DNA from: Chara braunii
Lineage: Eukaryota > Streptophyta > Charophyceae > Charales > Characeae
Direction of reading: 5' to 3'
Assembly: GCA_003427395.1 (NCBI GenBank)
Contig: BFEA01000283.1
Span: 1,093,226-1,157,225, forward strand
Length of the DNA stretch: 64,000 nucleotides
Shown: positions 12,622 through 22,973 of the stretch, in pieces
Position numbering within the stretch: position 1 is the first letter of the stretch
How the letters are laid out: each line of letters opens with the position of its first letter
The notes under the pieces: generated by a model
What the model saw: the letters and a program-made list of their open reading frames with translations, nothing else
What the model was told of the DNA's origin: nothing
The model's database searches: none
Made by a program: the position numbers and the translations under genes

Positions 12622-12860
12622 TGTTGGGTGTGGCGGTCCCATACCCAGACGTAAAACATTTTTAGTGTCGGACCTCACGGTCGCATCAAACAGGAGTTTT
12701 AAAAGCATTTTAGCCAAAGACCTACTCTGACCATGTGCGCCAGCTATACCTCTCGAGGCCCTTTGCGACAGGACAGAGACCCCGCGAGGTACAATTTACC
12801 TCTACCTGCAGGAGTTGTCACCATCCCTTAGGTGGGCGTATCCCTGCTGAGCTACTGACC
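12622..12860 (-). repeat. LTR-B family end, copy 2 (5' LTR)
   Basis: The minus strand ends this LTR with ..CACACCCAACA followed by GG and the tRNA-Asp-type primer site, so this is the 3' end of a 5' LTR. Similarity to copies 1 and 3 runs to about 12860 and includes CAGTAGCTCAGCAGGGATAC and TGGCGCACATGGTCAGAG. The LTR probably continues to the right, but I cannot set its outer limit before element 1 begins at 13270. Confidence 0.65.
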
Positions 12861-12864
12861 GGCA

Positions 12865-13055
12865 ACAGGGCAGGCCTCACGTGAACCTAGCTCCTCCTAT
12901 CACCATCCATTGGCGTTGGTTGGTAATAAGGCAGACCTTACTGGGTCTTGCTCCTTCTATTACCACATTTCCTTGCTTAAAGCAGATTCAGGTAATAAGG
13001 CGGGTCTCTCGGGACCTCACTCCTCTTATTACCCCTGCTAGTTTACTTCTTTAGA
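12865..13055 (+). repeat. Three diverged direct repeats, about 65 bp
   Basis: Three consecutive segments share the pattern AAGGCAGACCT..CTCCTTCTATTACC, near 12870, 12931 and 13000. They are imperfect. They may be internal repeats of the LTR-B body. Confidence 0.5.
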
Positions 13056-13269
13056 AGAACCCCTTTGTCTTAGGTCAATCGAAAGTCTTAGAGACAGACG
13101 AGCAGGCCACACGGGACCATAGGACTCAATGAAACACCTAATGAGGAAGTTCACACGAAAAATCTCACCTCATTACGTATTTCTAAAAAAAAACTTCGAC
13201 TGACTTTTGACTTGAGTCAGTCTATCTTAGAGAAGGTGAGTGGTAGTCAAAGTGGTTCGAGAAAGATAC

Positions 13270-13601
13270 TGCAGCGGACCTCCATCTGCCCTAGCCTACA
13301 GCCAGGGCTTATTTGGCTATTTGTCAGTTCGACCTGTGGAACCAGGCCGTGTGCTGTTCCAGTCCTGCCCAGTACCACTGTCGGTACCAGGCCAGTCCAC
13401 TCCAGTCAGTCAGTCCGTTGGGGGTATACCCCGGTTGTTGTCTGCTTTTCGGCATTCATCATTTTTGCACTTGTTGGAGAACAAGCGGTGTTGAGTCTGC
13501 GTCGGAGCTGCGCTGTCCCTTCTAGCTCCATCTCTACTTCCTCCTTCCTCTACCCCTTCGTCTCCATCCTGTCGGACCGCCATCCTGGTGGGTCCGGCAC
13601 A
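13270..13601 (+). repeat. Element 1 5' LTR
   Basis: The 332 bp from TGCAGCGGACCTCCATCTGC to GGGTCCGGCACA align with 22974-23314. Shared landmarks include CTGTCGGTACCAGGCCAGT, a GGGGGTATACCCC segment, GTTGGAG..GCGGTGTTGAGTCTG and CTGTCGGACCGCCATCC. The right boundary is fixed by the primer site one base further on; the left one is fixed only by where similarity starts. Confidence 0.85.
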
Positions 13602-13602
13602 C

Positions 13603-13613
13603 TGGTATCAGAG
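13603..13613 (+). promoter_or_regulatory. Primer binding site, initiator tRNA-Met
   Basis: TGGTATCAGAG is the exact complement of the 3' end of plant initiator tRNA-Met and stands right after the 5' LTR. This is the usual primer site of plant Ty3/gypsy chromoviruses. Confidence 0.9.
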
Positions 13614-13884
13614 TGGGAACAGTCCCCGCTCCAACCCGCCCTCCCTCCCGCACGTAACAGCGGGAATTGGTGTAATTCAGATAGCTGGATTTTCCGAGGT
13701 TCTGGGGGCGAAAACAGCGAAAAACAGCGGAAAGAACAGCAGCGTGGAGAGGCGGACACGTGGCGAAAAGGAGAGGATCATCATGACGCGTGCGCTCCAA
13801 GGCCAAAGCCGCCGTACGCGCCCTTGGTGCCCCTCTGCCCCGCCCTGCCCCGCTCCCGGATATATATTATCAAGATCCGGGATG

Positions 13885-13968
13885 CTTCCACAACCAGGGT
13901 TTGAACCTGGGCAGCTGACACTCATGCGCGTGCGTAGTCAGTGCCTTAACACACTGCCCAAAGCCACA
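13885..13968 (-). other. tRNA-like sequence or SINE head
   Basis: On the minus strand a perfect T-arm, CCAGG-TTCAAAC-CCTGG, has a 5-bp stem and 7-base loop matching the B box. About 55 bases upstream CAGTG..TTAAGG..CACTG gives a D-arm-like hairpin with an A-box-like core. The acceptor ends do not pair convincingly and the anticodon arm is unclear. I take it as a tRNA pseudogene or the head of a tRNA-derived SINE inserted in the element 1 leader. Confidence 0.5.
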
Positions 13969-14047
13969 ATCTAAGTTGAGATTGTGGCACGTTGGTGCTG
14001 AAGAAGTGCCACGAAAACAATTTATCCCCCACCCCCCCCCCCCCCCC

Positions 14048-14171
14048 NNNNNNNNNNNNNNNNNNNNNNNNNNNNNNNNNNNNNNNNNNNNNNNNNNNNN
14101 NNNNNNNNNNNNNNNNNNNNNNNNNNNNNNNNNNNNNNNNNNNNNNNNNNNNNNNNNNNNNNNNNNNNNNN
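14048..14171. other. Assembly gap, 124 N
   Basis: The run of N follows a poly-C tract at 14030-14047. The flanks are not duplicated, unlike the N positions at 31702 and 32385. A long C homopolymer probably stopped the assembly. Confidence 0.95.
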
Positions 14172-14913
14172 GTGAGTGCTGCTGCTTGCGCACGTGGCTG
14201 GTAGCTGGTGGCTATCTGCAGTGCCACGTGGCAGCTTGCTGAGGATCTTGAAGACCCCCCTGGCTAGGGGGCTGCACTACAGTGAAATCTGTGGCTGATC
14301 AAGATTTCAGCCAACCACAGATTATCAACGTTATTTTTTTATTGCTGAGGCATCAGGCCAGCAGCATCGTGAAGGCCAAGATCTTGTGGATCTTGGTAGA
14401 GCTCTACTCTTGGCCATCCAAGAGCCTGGTATCACCCTTCTACCACTAACCTACTATCCCCCAATCCCTCTCCACTCATTTTTTTCTTTTCCTCTCCTCT
14501 CCTCCCCACTCACCATCTTCTACTAATCTCATTTAGTCTTCCCCACCTTTTCTATATTCTTCTCTCCCATTCTACCACCCTCCTCCCCCCTTTCCCTCCC
14601 CCAACTGCAACACCATTATCTCATCCATCTCCCACTTTACTTTTTCTTTCTCTTCTCACCTATTTCTCTCTTTCAGAGTCTTTCTTCATCACTTTTCCAT
14701 CCTCGCCCCCACCCAACTTCGAATTTTCTGTTTTTCTTCTTTTCTCTTTCTCTTTGATTTAAATTTTATCTTTTCCTCAAAAAATTCGAATTATCTTATT
14801 CCCTACTTCTCTTCTCATTTTCTGATTTATTTTTATTTTTATTTTATTTATTCTGAAAATTCGAATTTTTCTGCAGCACCTTTATATCTTGTTAGGACAG
14901 TCTTTTGTGTTGT

Positions 14914-15072
14914 CGGCACATATTTTGACCCTTTGGGGGTAGCGAAGTGCTGGCCTCTTACTGCACATTTTGACCCCTTGGGGGTAGCGAAGCGGTGGCC
15001 AAATTTTCCCATTTTACTTAGTCTTTTTCTTGACGGCACACTTCGACCCCATAGGGATAATGAAATGCTGCC
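14914..15072 (+). repeat. Three diverged 40-bp repeats in element 1 leader
   Basis: GGCACATATTTTGACCC, TGCACATTTTGACCCCTTGG and GGCACACTTCGACCCCATAG head three copies that each end in AGCGAAG- or ATGAAATG-type sequence followed by TGGCC or TGCCG. The first two are adjacent and the third lies about 75 bp on. They could be protein- or RNA-binding repeats of the leader. This is inference only. Confidence 0.6.
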
Positions 15073-15502
15073 GAAATTTTTAAAAAATTCCAAAACTTAG
15101 TTTCTCTTCACTCTCCTCCACCTCCTTATTTATTTATTTATTTATTTATTTATTATATATTTATTTTTTTGAAAATTTTAATTTGCGGCATTTTGAAAGT
15201 TAGTGTGCTCCTCTTGCTTTTTCCTTCCTCTTGGCACATTTTTGTCAAAAAATAAATATTTATTTATTTATTTCTAATTATTCTTTTATTTTATTTTTAT
15301 CTAAAAAATTCACTGTTTATTGTAACTTTATTCTATTTTCTCTCCCCCTCCCCTCTATACTTATTATTTTCTTTTCTTGATTAGGTCGCCGCTACCCTCC
15401 CCTAACCACCTAAACTTCGATTAGGGTTTTTTTAGGGTTCTTGTAGGGTTTAGGGTTCTTCTAACCCCCCTCCTACTCTCCCACCTCCTCCCGTCGGGCA
15501 CC

Positions 15503-17803
15503 TTGGACCTGAACGACTCCTCTCCCGTCGACCGGATTTGCGCCACCATCTCACGCGAGACCCGCTGGTCACGGGGCGAGCCAACCCACGACTACCCACT
15601 CCGCTCTCGCGGTCCCCTCCCTCTCACCGATGGTCCCCTGTCCCCATACCACAACCCATATCTCTCCCACCTCCCACCATGTCTACTTCTCCTCCTCCAC
15701 CACCCACGGAGAGCGCTCGCCGAGGCGCAGTCCACATCCCAGGTCACCGCGCAGTCAGCGGCACATGATCAGGCCCATGCAGACACCATGGACCTTCATG
15801 TCGTCCTTGTAGCAATTTTGACGCAACTTAGTACGCTTGGACCATTGCAAGCGCAAATCAATGCGCTTGCCCTTGACGTCAACCGCCTCAAGGGCTCTCT
15901 CCACCGCTCTCCCCTCCACTCTCACACCCCATCCCCTGCTGACTCACCGACCGGTTCCCCACGACTCCGGCTGCACGGACGTGGTGGTTCTTCCTCCCTT
16001 GTGGCTCAAGCCCAACACTCTCACTCAGCAGTGGTGAGTGTCGCTGCCGCTCAAACCACCCCGTCTGTTGCGGCACCTCCTTTGGCTCCTTCCGCCCCTA
16101 CCGTCTCTACTGTTGCCGCAGGTGCTGCAGTCCCGATACGACCATCTGGCCCAGCAGTTTCATTGATCCACATCGGCGCTGCTTCCAAGATTGCCGCACC
16201 GGTCGCGGCATTAGGACTCTGCCCTCTTCTTCCCGCCTTCGTTCCCTTACCCCCACAGCAGGGTACCACCCAAGCTGAGACTCCTCCTCCCACTAGGAGA
16301 CCCGCTCCGCCTCCTCCAGCTCCGACCCCGTGCACCCAGCAAGTGGCCACTTTACAGGCCACCATTGCGCAGGCTCAGGCGGAGATCCTGGCCCTGAGAT
16401 ATCCTCACCCTTCACAGGCTGCTCACCCTTCTTCTTCCTCTACCACCTCCTGGATCCCCATTATGTCTTCTCGTTTTCCTCAATCGGATCCTCAACCTCT
16501 CCCCTCTTACCTAGCCATTCCGGGACAGCTTCCCGTGGCCGTTGCCTCCTCGTCTGCTGATCCATCCGCCAGCGGCCACGGCCCACAATCTTCCCTCACC
16601 TCTGCCCTTGTAGCGACCCCGACTTACGCCGCCGCATTGCACTCGCCTCGATCTCTCTCCCCCCGCCATCAGCACAGTGGACATCCTCTTGTGCGCACCT
16701 CTGACATTGCCGAGTATGATGGCACATCCTGTGTCTCTCGCTGGTTGAAGATAGCAACGTGCACACTCTCGCTGATGACCACTCGTCAGGGGTAGTGGTG
16801 CGATGTGCTCGCAACCAAATTGTGAGGCAGTCCGTCTACTGCGTGGGAGGATCATTATACCCAGCGCCTCCGCGTGGGTGAGCTCCCCACTCTGTCCGAC
16901 TTCGTGGCCTTCCTTCAGAACTGCTTCGCCGCTCGTCATGACGCCACCGACGCCTTAGACCGCGTCACCCAGACCAGATGGTCCAGGTCCTCTGTACCGG
17001 CCGACCTGGAGCATCACATCCGGATGTTTCAGGACGCTCGCCTTATTTGTGACGAGATATTCCTACCGGAGGTCACACTCACCGACCGGTTCCTCGTCAG
17101 CCCGCCGACTGACTACCACTTAGAGCTATGGAGGCGTTCATTCTCTTCCGTGGAGCAGGCATACGAGGCTGCGCGTCAATACCAGAGGATGTGCAGTTGC
17201 TTCTCCGTCTCCCCATCCTCTTCATGGCCAACCGCCACCTCATAGTCTCGCGGTACCACAGGAGGCCGCTCCTCTTTTGCTGGTCGTTTTCGTCGCCCGG
17301 CTCAAACTGGAGCGCCATTCTCTCGGCACTACAGTTCTCTCGAGTATGGAGAGGACGCCTCAGCCGAGCTCGACCCTACCATTGGGGACGCCCCCAAGGA
17401 CATCGAGCTTCGGGATGTCATCCAGTACCACTTGGATGACGATATTGTCTCGGTGGCTGAGTGTTTGTAGATGGCCATGTATGCCATGGGTCGTGTGCGC
17501 AGTTGGGCTGCACAGGCTGGCACCCGCACACCCACAGTTCCTCAGATAGACCTCTCGCAGGGTTTTGTCCCTCCTCGTGGAGCTTTATCCCCTGAGGAGC
17601 ATGTCGCCCTTGAGGCCCGGCGCGGCTGCCTTCGTTGCCGCCTGAATGGACACACCTCCTCACAATGTCCATACCATACCGCCCTTGATCGTCACTATGT
17701 TGACATCTCTCGTCAGCGTCCATCTCAGTCCCCCCCCGGCCCTGCCCGGCCGGCCCCACCCGGCCGGCCCCACCCAGCTAGCCATGGTGCAGTGTACCAC
17801 TGA
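15503..17803 (+). pseudogene. gag: Element 1 gag (broken): capsid region and zinc knuckle
   Basis: One reading frame carries the body of Gag through this span, interrupted by stops near 16793, 16841, 17243 and 17468. The N-terminal third is rich in Pro, Ala and Ser. A helix-forming segment starts at the Met near 15788 (MDLHVVLVAILTQ). The capsid-like region runs from about 16700 (AEYDGTSCVSRWL) to 17200 (YEAARQYQRM). A retroviral-type zinc knuckle CLRCRLNGHTSSQC, spacing C-x2-C-x4-H-x4-C, lies at about 17629-17670. An alternative Met at 15679, in another frame, probably marks the original start, with an early frame change near 15720. The product would have formed the virus-like particle. It cannot be made from this copy. 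Confidence 0.85.
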
Positions 17804-18962
17804 GGCCTCGCACGTAGCCGGCTTCCTGACCACCGAGTCGCAGTTTGCCCCTTTGGCTACCCCACCAGAGGATCCTCAGGACACGACAGACACAGTTCCC
17901 TCTGCCCCGTCGTCTGTCGAGGTACTGTCTGCCTCACAGCAGACCGCCGCATCTTGTGCTTCCCCTCCAAGACTTCCGACGCATCGCACCATTCGCACAG
18001 CCCGTTGTAGCGCTCAGTTGGCGACTCGCGATGACGTTGTGTCATCTCTCCTGGACTTGAGCATTCTTCAGGCTCGTCAAAAGTGACTCACGAGACACGA
18101 CAACATCATGCGTCGTCTTCCCGCTCTGCTTTCTGACCCTGATCGCACCGTACCCATTATCCCTATTCGCCTAGGGACATCTACGAGGGTGTACCACGCT
18201 TTATGGGACTCTGGCTCGCAGGGAGATTTCATTCACCCTCGAGTGGTTGAGGAAGCTCGCCTAGCTACCTCTGGGTCTCGCTCACCTATCTCAGTTACCC
18301 TCGGAGATAACAAGACACATCGCTTCTTCAATCAGACGGTCCCCGACCTCCACTTCTCCTTCACCCTCCAACCACCGGATAGTACCCAGGCGTCTCGGCG
18401 CTACCATTCCTCCGCATACTTCGACATGCTGGAGACTGGGTACGACTTTATCCTTTGCACTCCCTGGTCTCACTGGTTCCGTGGCACAAAGGCCGAATGG
18501 GCGACCGAGACACTCGTTCTCAAAACGAAGTGTGGTAAGACCCATTGCGTTCTCTTCATTGGAATCACGGGCGACACCCCTCCCGACCTACCTCCCCAGG
18601 ATCCTCGTCCGTCAGTGTCCCACCCCGACATTGTCTTCACTTCCCCTCGTCGGTTTGCTCACTTCATACGACAGGAGGATGTCACGTTCTACTCAGCGAA
18701 TGCCATGCATCTTCTTCGCTATGATCCACTCTGTCCCGAGGTTGAGCTCATCTCTTTGGAGTCCGATCCCCCTGACCCTTCCTCCATCTTCGTGGCTCCC
18801 ATCTCTATGTCCACCCGTCAACCTGCGGATACCCCCTCCACGTCCCAGGCCCCTACGTCGTTGACTGTCGAGTCCACACATACGTCTCGTGCCGACGCAG
18901 ACATTGAGGAACTCACACAGTTCATGGCAGACTTAGAGTCCAGCGTTCGCGACCTGATTTGA
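17760..18962 (+). pseudogene. Element 1 Gag C-terminus and aspartic protease (broken)
   Basis: After a frame change in the C-rich stretch near 17731-17770 (two copies of CGGCCGGCCCCACCC), the frame runs to 18962 with one internal stop at 18084. The protease active site is ALWDSGSQGDFIHP near 18210, with the catalytic DSG triad intact. It is followed by YDFILCTPWSHW near 18442, the usual second landmark of Ty3/gypsy proteases. A Pro/Ser/Thr-rich linker, about 80 residues long, then leads toward RT. Retropepsin cleaves the Gag-Pol polyprotein. The domain itself looks intact, but the surrounding polyprotein is interrupted on both sides. Confidence 0.85.
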
Positions 18963-19905
18963 GAGTACTGCGACGTCTTCTCTCCGTATTTCTCATACAG
19001 CGGGATCCCTCCGATGCGCGGTGTTGAGCATTCTATCCAGCTCGTGCCGGACTATAGTATTCACCATCAGGCACCGTCAACTCTCGATTCCGGAGGCGAC
19101 GGAACTCAAGCATCAGCTTGAGGAGCTCCTTCGACTGGGTTTCATTAAACCCAGTAATTCCCCTTGAGGTGCAACTTTCCTCTTTGCTTGCAAAGCGGGC
19201 GGAACTCTCCGCCTCTGCATCGACTACCGCGACCTTAATCGTTACAAGGTAAAGAACAATTGTCCCATGCCCCATGCGGATGAGCTGTTCGACCGTCTGG
19301 CAGACAGCCGCTTCTTCACGAGGATCGATCTTCGTAGCAGTTATCACCCAATCCGCGTTGCTGCAGAGGATCAGCCGAAGATCGCCTTCCGATTGCGCTT
19401 CGACCACTACGCGTTCACGGCGATGAACGACATCTTCACGGACATCCTTAAAGAATACGTTCTCGTATACCTGGACGACGTCTTGGTCTACACTCGTACC
19501 TCAAAAGACCATATCAGACACCTCCTCGGTGTCCTATAGCGCTTACGCAAGCAGGGATTCTATGCCAAGCTTAGTAAGTGTCACTTTGCCCAGCGCAAAG
19601 TGAACTTCCTAGGACACCATGTGTCTGACGAGGGTCTCCACACGGACGACGAGAAGATCACTGCTATTGCAGAGTGGCCCGTCCCCACATCTGCCAAGCA
19701 GCTTCGCAGTTTCCTAGGCCTCACTAGCTACTATAATAATTTTATCCAGGGATACTCTAGGTATTCCTACGTCCTTACCTCCACCCTCCTCCGGAAGAAC
19801 CCGCCGTGATTTTGGACACCCCTCTACGAGGACGCCTTCCGCGCCCTCAAGAAGGCCGTGACTTGTGCGCCGGTTCTTCGTCTCCCAGATTTTGATGCCC
19901 CTTCA
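18963..19905 (+). pseudogene. Element 1 reverse transcriptase (broken, palm deletion)
   Basis: RT starts in the protease frame (YCDVFSPYF) and changes frame near 19062, with stops at 19165, about 19537 and 19807. Recognisable motifs are GGTLRLCIDYRDLN, FFTRIDLRSSYHPIR with the first catalytic Asp, and VYLDDVLVYTR with the catalytic YLDD. Between the motif RFDHYAFT and MNDIF about 15-18 residues are missing: the MPFGL..PATFQ block normal for the family, and present in element 2 near 36180, is absent. The thumb-like GFYAKLSKCHFAQ and FLGHHVSDEG segments follow. The enzyme would be inactive even if the frame were continuous. Confidence 0.88.
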
Positions 19906-20500
19906 TCGTCACCACTAATGTGTCCGATTTTGCAGTAGGAGCGGTACTTTCTCGGATGTTTCTCTCTCCTCCTGATTCACCTTATCCCCATGTTCCTCCT
20001 TCCTCCCCCCTTCCTGCTGACACTTCTTCTCGACTGACGCCTATCCTCCCACCACTTCCCTTCACTGACAGTCCTCCCATTACTTACTCCCCGACCATCG
20101 CAAAGGATGGGACTGTTGAGGCTCGTGCTGGGGATTGACCGATCGCCTTCTACTCTCGTCAGCTACTGCCTGCCGAGATAAACTACACTGTCGATGAACG
20201 TGAGGTTCTTGCAGTAGTTTATGCTACCCGACATTGGCGTTATTATCTGCACAGGCGTCCTTCACGGTGCGAACGGACAACTCAGTTGTCCAGGCTTTTC
20301 TCACGAAGCCCAAACTTTCCCCTCGACAGGCACATTGGTGGTGTGACTTATCCGAGTTCAGTTTCACCACTCAGCCCATCAAGGGTGAAACGAACCGCAT
20401 CGCCGATGCCTTATCCCGCCGTCCTGACCACAATCAGGAACCCATCCATCTTGCCGCCATCTCCATCACCACTGTACGTCTTGTGGAAGCCCATATGACC
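19905..20500 (+). pseudogene. Element 1 RNase H (broken, with Pro-rich insert)
   Basis: The domain begins TTNVSDFAVGAVL near 19910; the first catalytic residue, Asp in TDAS of relatives, is Asn here. A Pro/Ser/Thr-rich insert of about 60 codons (19958-20136) separates this from PIAFYSRQLLPAE, EREVLAVVYATRHWRYYL and, after a frame change near 20245, VRTDNSVVQAFL and RIADALSRRPDH. The insert keeps the frame on both sides and ends in a stop. RNase H would degrade the RNA strand during reverse transcription. The Asn and the stop make this copy inactive. Confidence 0.8.
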
Positions 20501-20740
20501 GGCAACTGTCTGGTCATGGAACTATGCTACAGCCTGGACGCGGAGTTGTCCGGTGGAGGGAATGCAGATACGTGGTTCTAGCTGACCAGATCTGCCATGC
20601 CTGTACACGAGACCGTTGTCACCAAGGGAGTATGAGGGAACGCCCTTGCCACTCTGCAGTGTCGAGTGGATGACGCGATAATCCGGGCAGTGACTGGGTT
20701 ACTTTAGCCCTTACCTATACCCGAGGGTCGTTCACAGTCC

Positions 20741-21380
20741 AGCTTAATGGATTTCATTGGTCCCCTCCGCCCACCCACTGAGTGCGGTCATGAGGCTATC
20801 TTGGTCGTCATCGATTGCTTCACAAAGCGTGCACGTTTTGTCCCATGCTGCTATCGCATTAGCACCTGTGAGGTCGCTGACATCGTCTTCGACCGAGTCG
20901 TGAGAGATCACGGCTTACCTCAAAGCATCATCTCCGACCGTGACCCGCGCTTTACCAGCACATTCTGGCGATGCCTGCACGAGGTCTACGGATCCCAGCT
21001 CCGCTTCTCATCGCCTTACCACCCTCAGACGGATGGTCAGACTGAGGTCGCCAATAAAACTCTCAGTAATATCCTTCGAAATTTTGTTAGGGATGACCAG
21101 GAATGGGACTTACACTTAGCCCACGCAGAGATTGCGTACAACCATGTTGTTTTACAAGCCACGAGGATGTCGCTATTCTATTGTGACCTCGGTTACCACC
21201 CTCGTGTACCCGCGGACTTCCTACGACCATCGTAGTTGCGCCCATACACTCGTTGTCCTGCGCTGGATGACTGGATCGCCCACATGGCGGCGATTATGCA
21301 GTATGCACACGAGAGTCTAGCCGATTCCCAGACTCACATGGCCGCACGAGCAAACCGATCACGAATGGATCACCCTTCAA
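20741..21380 (+). pseudogene. Element 1 integrase core (broken, zinc finger missing)
   Basis: The catalytic core begins SLMDFIGPLRPP with the first Asp, continues IISDRDPRFTS with the second, and QTDGQTEVANKTL with the Glu, giving the D,D-35-E arrangement. A stop lies at 21233. The usual N-terminal HHCC zinc finger is absent: PLPIPEGRSQ stands directly before the core, and the 160 bp upstream hold no H-x-H or C-x2-C pattern. The integrase would insert the cDNA. Loss of the zinc finger is a deletion of roughly 50 residues compared with element 2. Confidence 0.85.
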
Positions 21381-21979
21381 AGTCGCTGACGATGTGCTCG
21401 TCGACGCACGTCACGTACAGCTCGAAGCAGATACGCTTCGCAAGTTTAGGCGTCGTTTCTTCGGTCCATGCCGCATCCTTCAGGCCGTCGGTTCTGATAC
21501 TGCCGCTAGCCGGGTCAGCTTCCGTGTGAAGCTACCCGATTACCTTCGGCAGGCTCGCGTACACGATGTTTACCACGTCTCCTTGTTGCGTCCTTATCGT
21601 AGACCGTCCGAGCGCTTCGTAGGACGTCCTTATGAGCGCCCTCTACCTATCATGGTGGACGGTCACCAGGAGTTCGTCGTTTCCGACATCGTATCTCGCC
21701 GAGTACCTTATGCGTTGGAAGGGTTATCTTGATGAGGAGGCTACTTGGGAGCCCCTCGAGCACTTGGAGCACGCCCGGATGTTGGTGCGTGCATATGATC
21801 GTGCTCGTCATGCTGAGACATTTGCTCCTACTCAGTCGATTGACCCTCTTCCTCCTCCTCCGGCTGAGGAGATCACTGAGGACGAGCCCGCTCCCTCTGA
21901 GGCCGTCCTTCAGCAGCAGACGAACGTCTCCGAGCGTCCACAGCGCACTTGTCGACGCCCTCGGCGTCTTGACGATTGA
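21380..21979 (+). pseudogene. Element 1 integrase C-terminus and chromodomain (broken)
   Basis: A frame change near 21380 leads to the GPY-type integrase tail (FFGPCRILQAVG..FRVKLPDYLRQARVHDVYHVSLLRPY). The chromodomain follows: EFVVSDIVSRR in one frame, then YLMRWKGYLDEEATWEPLEHL in the next after a break near 21695. The aromatic and acidic residues typical of chromodomains (Y..W.GY....TWEP) are present. In chromoviruses this domain is thought to steer integration to chromatin with particular histone marks. It is what identifies the element's class. Confidence 0.87.
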
Positions 21980-22973
21980 CACTCTGATCACCTACCATCT
22001 CCCTACTGACTCACACCATCAGGTACTCCATCATCATCTTCTTCAGGATGTCAGCGTTTTGCGGCTCTGCTTCGATATCGACTCCACTGCTACTTCATCG
22101 ACGTCATCGACCACTTCGACGACTTCAGCTACCTTCTCGACTTCAGCCACCTTATCGGTTTCAGCTACTTTGAACGTGACTCCCTGCGTCTCGCCCCCTC
22201 CCCCCACCACTCTACCTTGTATATTTCCTTGCATGTGTCGCATGATGGTTCTCACTTAGCTGGGTCTCCTTGAGTTGAGCTCTCCCTTGGTATCGCATAG
22301 GCATTGGGACTGTAGCATTATCTTGGCTTCCTCGCTCCCAGATCTAACTCCCTCCCCTAGTCGGTGAGTTGTGTGCATGTTTCCCTCACCCACTGCCCTC
22401 ATCACCCTAGCGTCGGCTCTTGCATGCCTTCGGTCGGGCATATCTCCATCCTATTCCAGGCTCCCCCTTTTTCATGGTCGACCCTGCATGGTGTCACCCT
22501 TTTGTCGAGCATTACCCGCCTGATGATCTATCTGTTAGGGTCATTGGGTTTGTTTCGCTACCACCCTCCCACCTTGAGCCTGATGACCTATCCCACCTTC
22601 GTGTGTGACTGCCCTTAGGAGTTTCGATTCTTAGGCTGCATTCACCCCCTCTGAGACCATCCCACTCTTAGTGGTTCAGCGACATGACATTATCTTGTGA
22701 CATATTGCTCCTTTCCTTTCAGCACTGAGGCCATTGCCTCCAGGACTTTAGGATTGTATCATGCTACATTTCATTTTCTGCTGTTAGTTAGGATATGTAT
22801 ACTAGGCATTTGTTTTTCCTTTGACATTATGTAGCTTAGGCTACATCGCATGGACTCCGCATGGAGCTTACTCCGCATCCTAGATTTATCAGCTTTCGAG
22901 TTCCGCTGCTTTTGCGGACATCATGTTTATGGCTCTTGCGGTCCATTATAGGTCTGAGGATCGTGCAATGGGC
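21980..22973 (+). other. Element 1 3' noncoding region
   Basis: About 1 kb lies between the end of pol and the 3' LTR. It starts with a short simple-repeat stretch of TTCGAC and TTCAGC units near 22090-22180. No coding sequence is seen. The sequence before the LTR, GGTCTGAGGATCG, is only weakly purine-rich, so a polypurine tract is not obvious. Confidence 0.5.

Larger units (their letters stand above)
13614..15502 (+). other. Element 1 untranslated leader
   Basis: This 1.9-kb leader lies between primer site and gag. It contains a tRNA-like sequence (13885-13968), a poly-C run running into an N gap (14048-14171), C- and T-rich low-complexity DNA, three diverged 40-bp repeats (14914-15072), an AT-rich (TTTA)n stretch near 15124-15156 and a telomere-box-like stretch (15419-15468). 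No open frame here has coding character. Confidence 0.6.
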
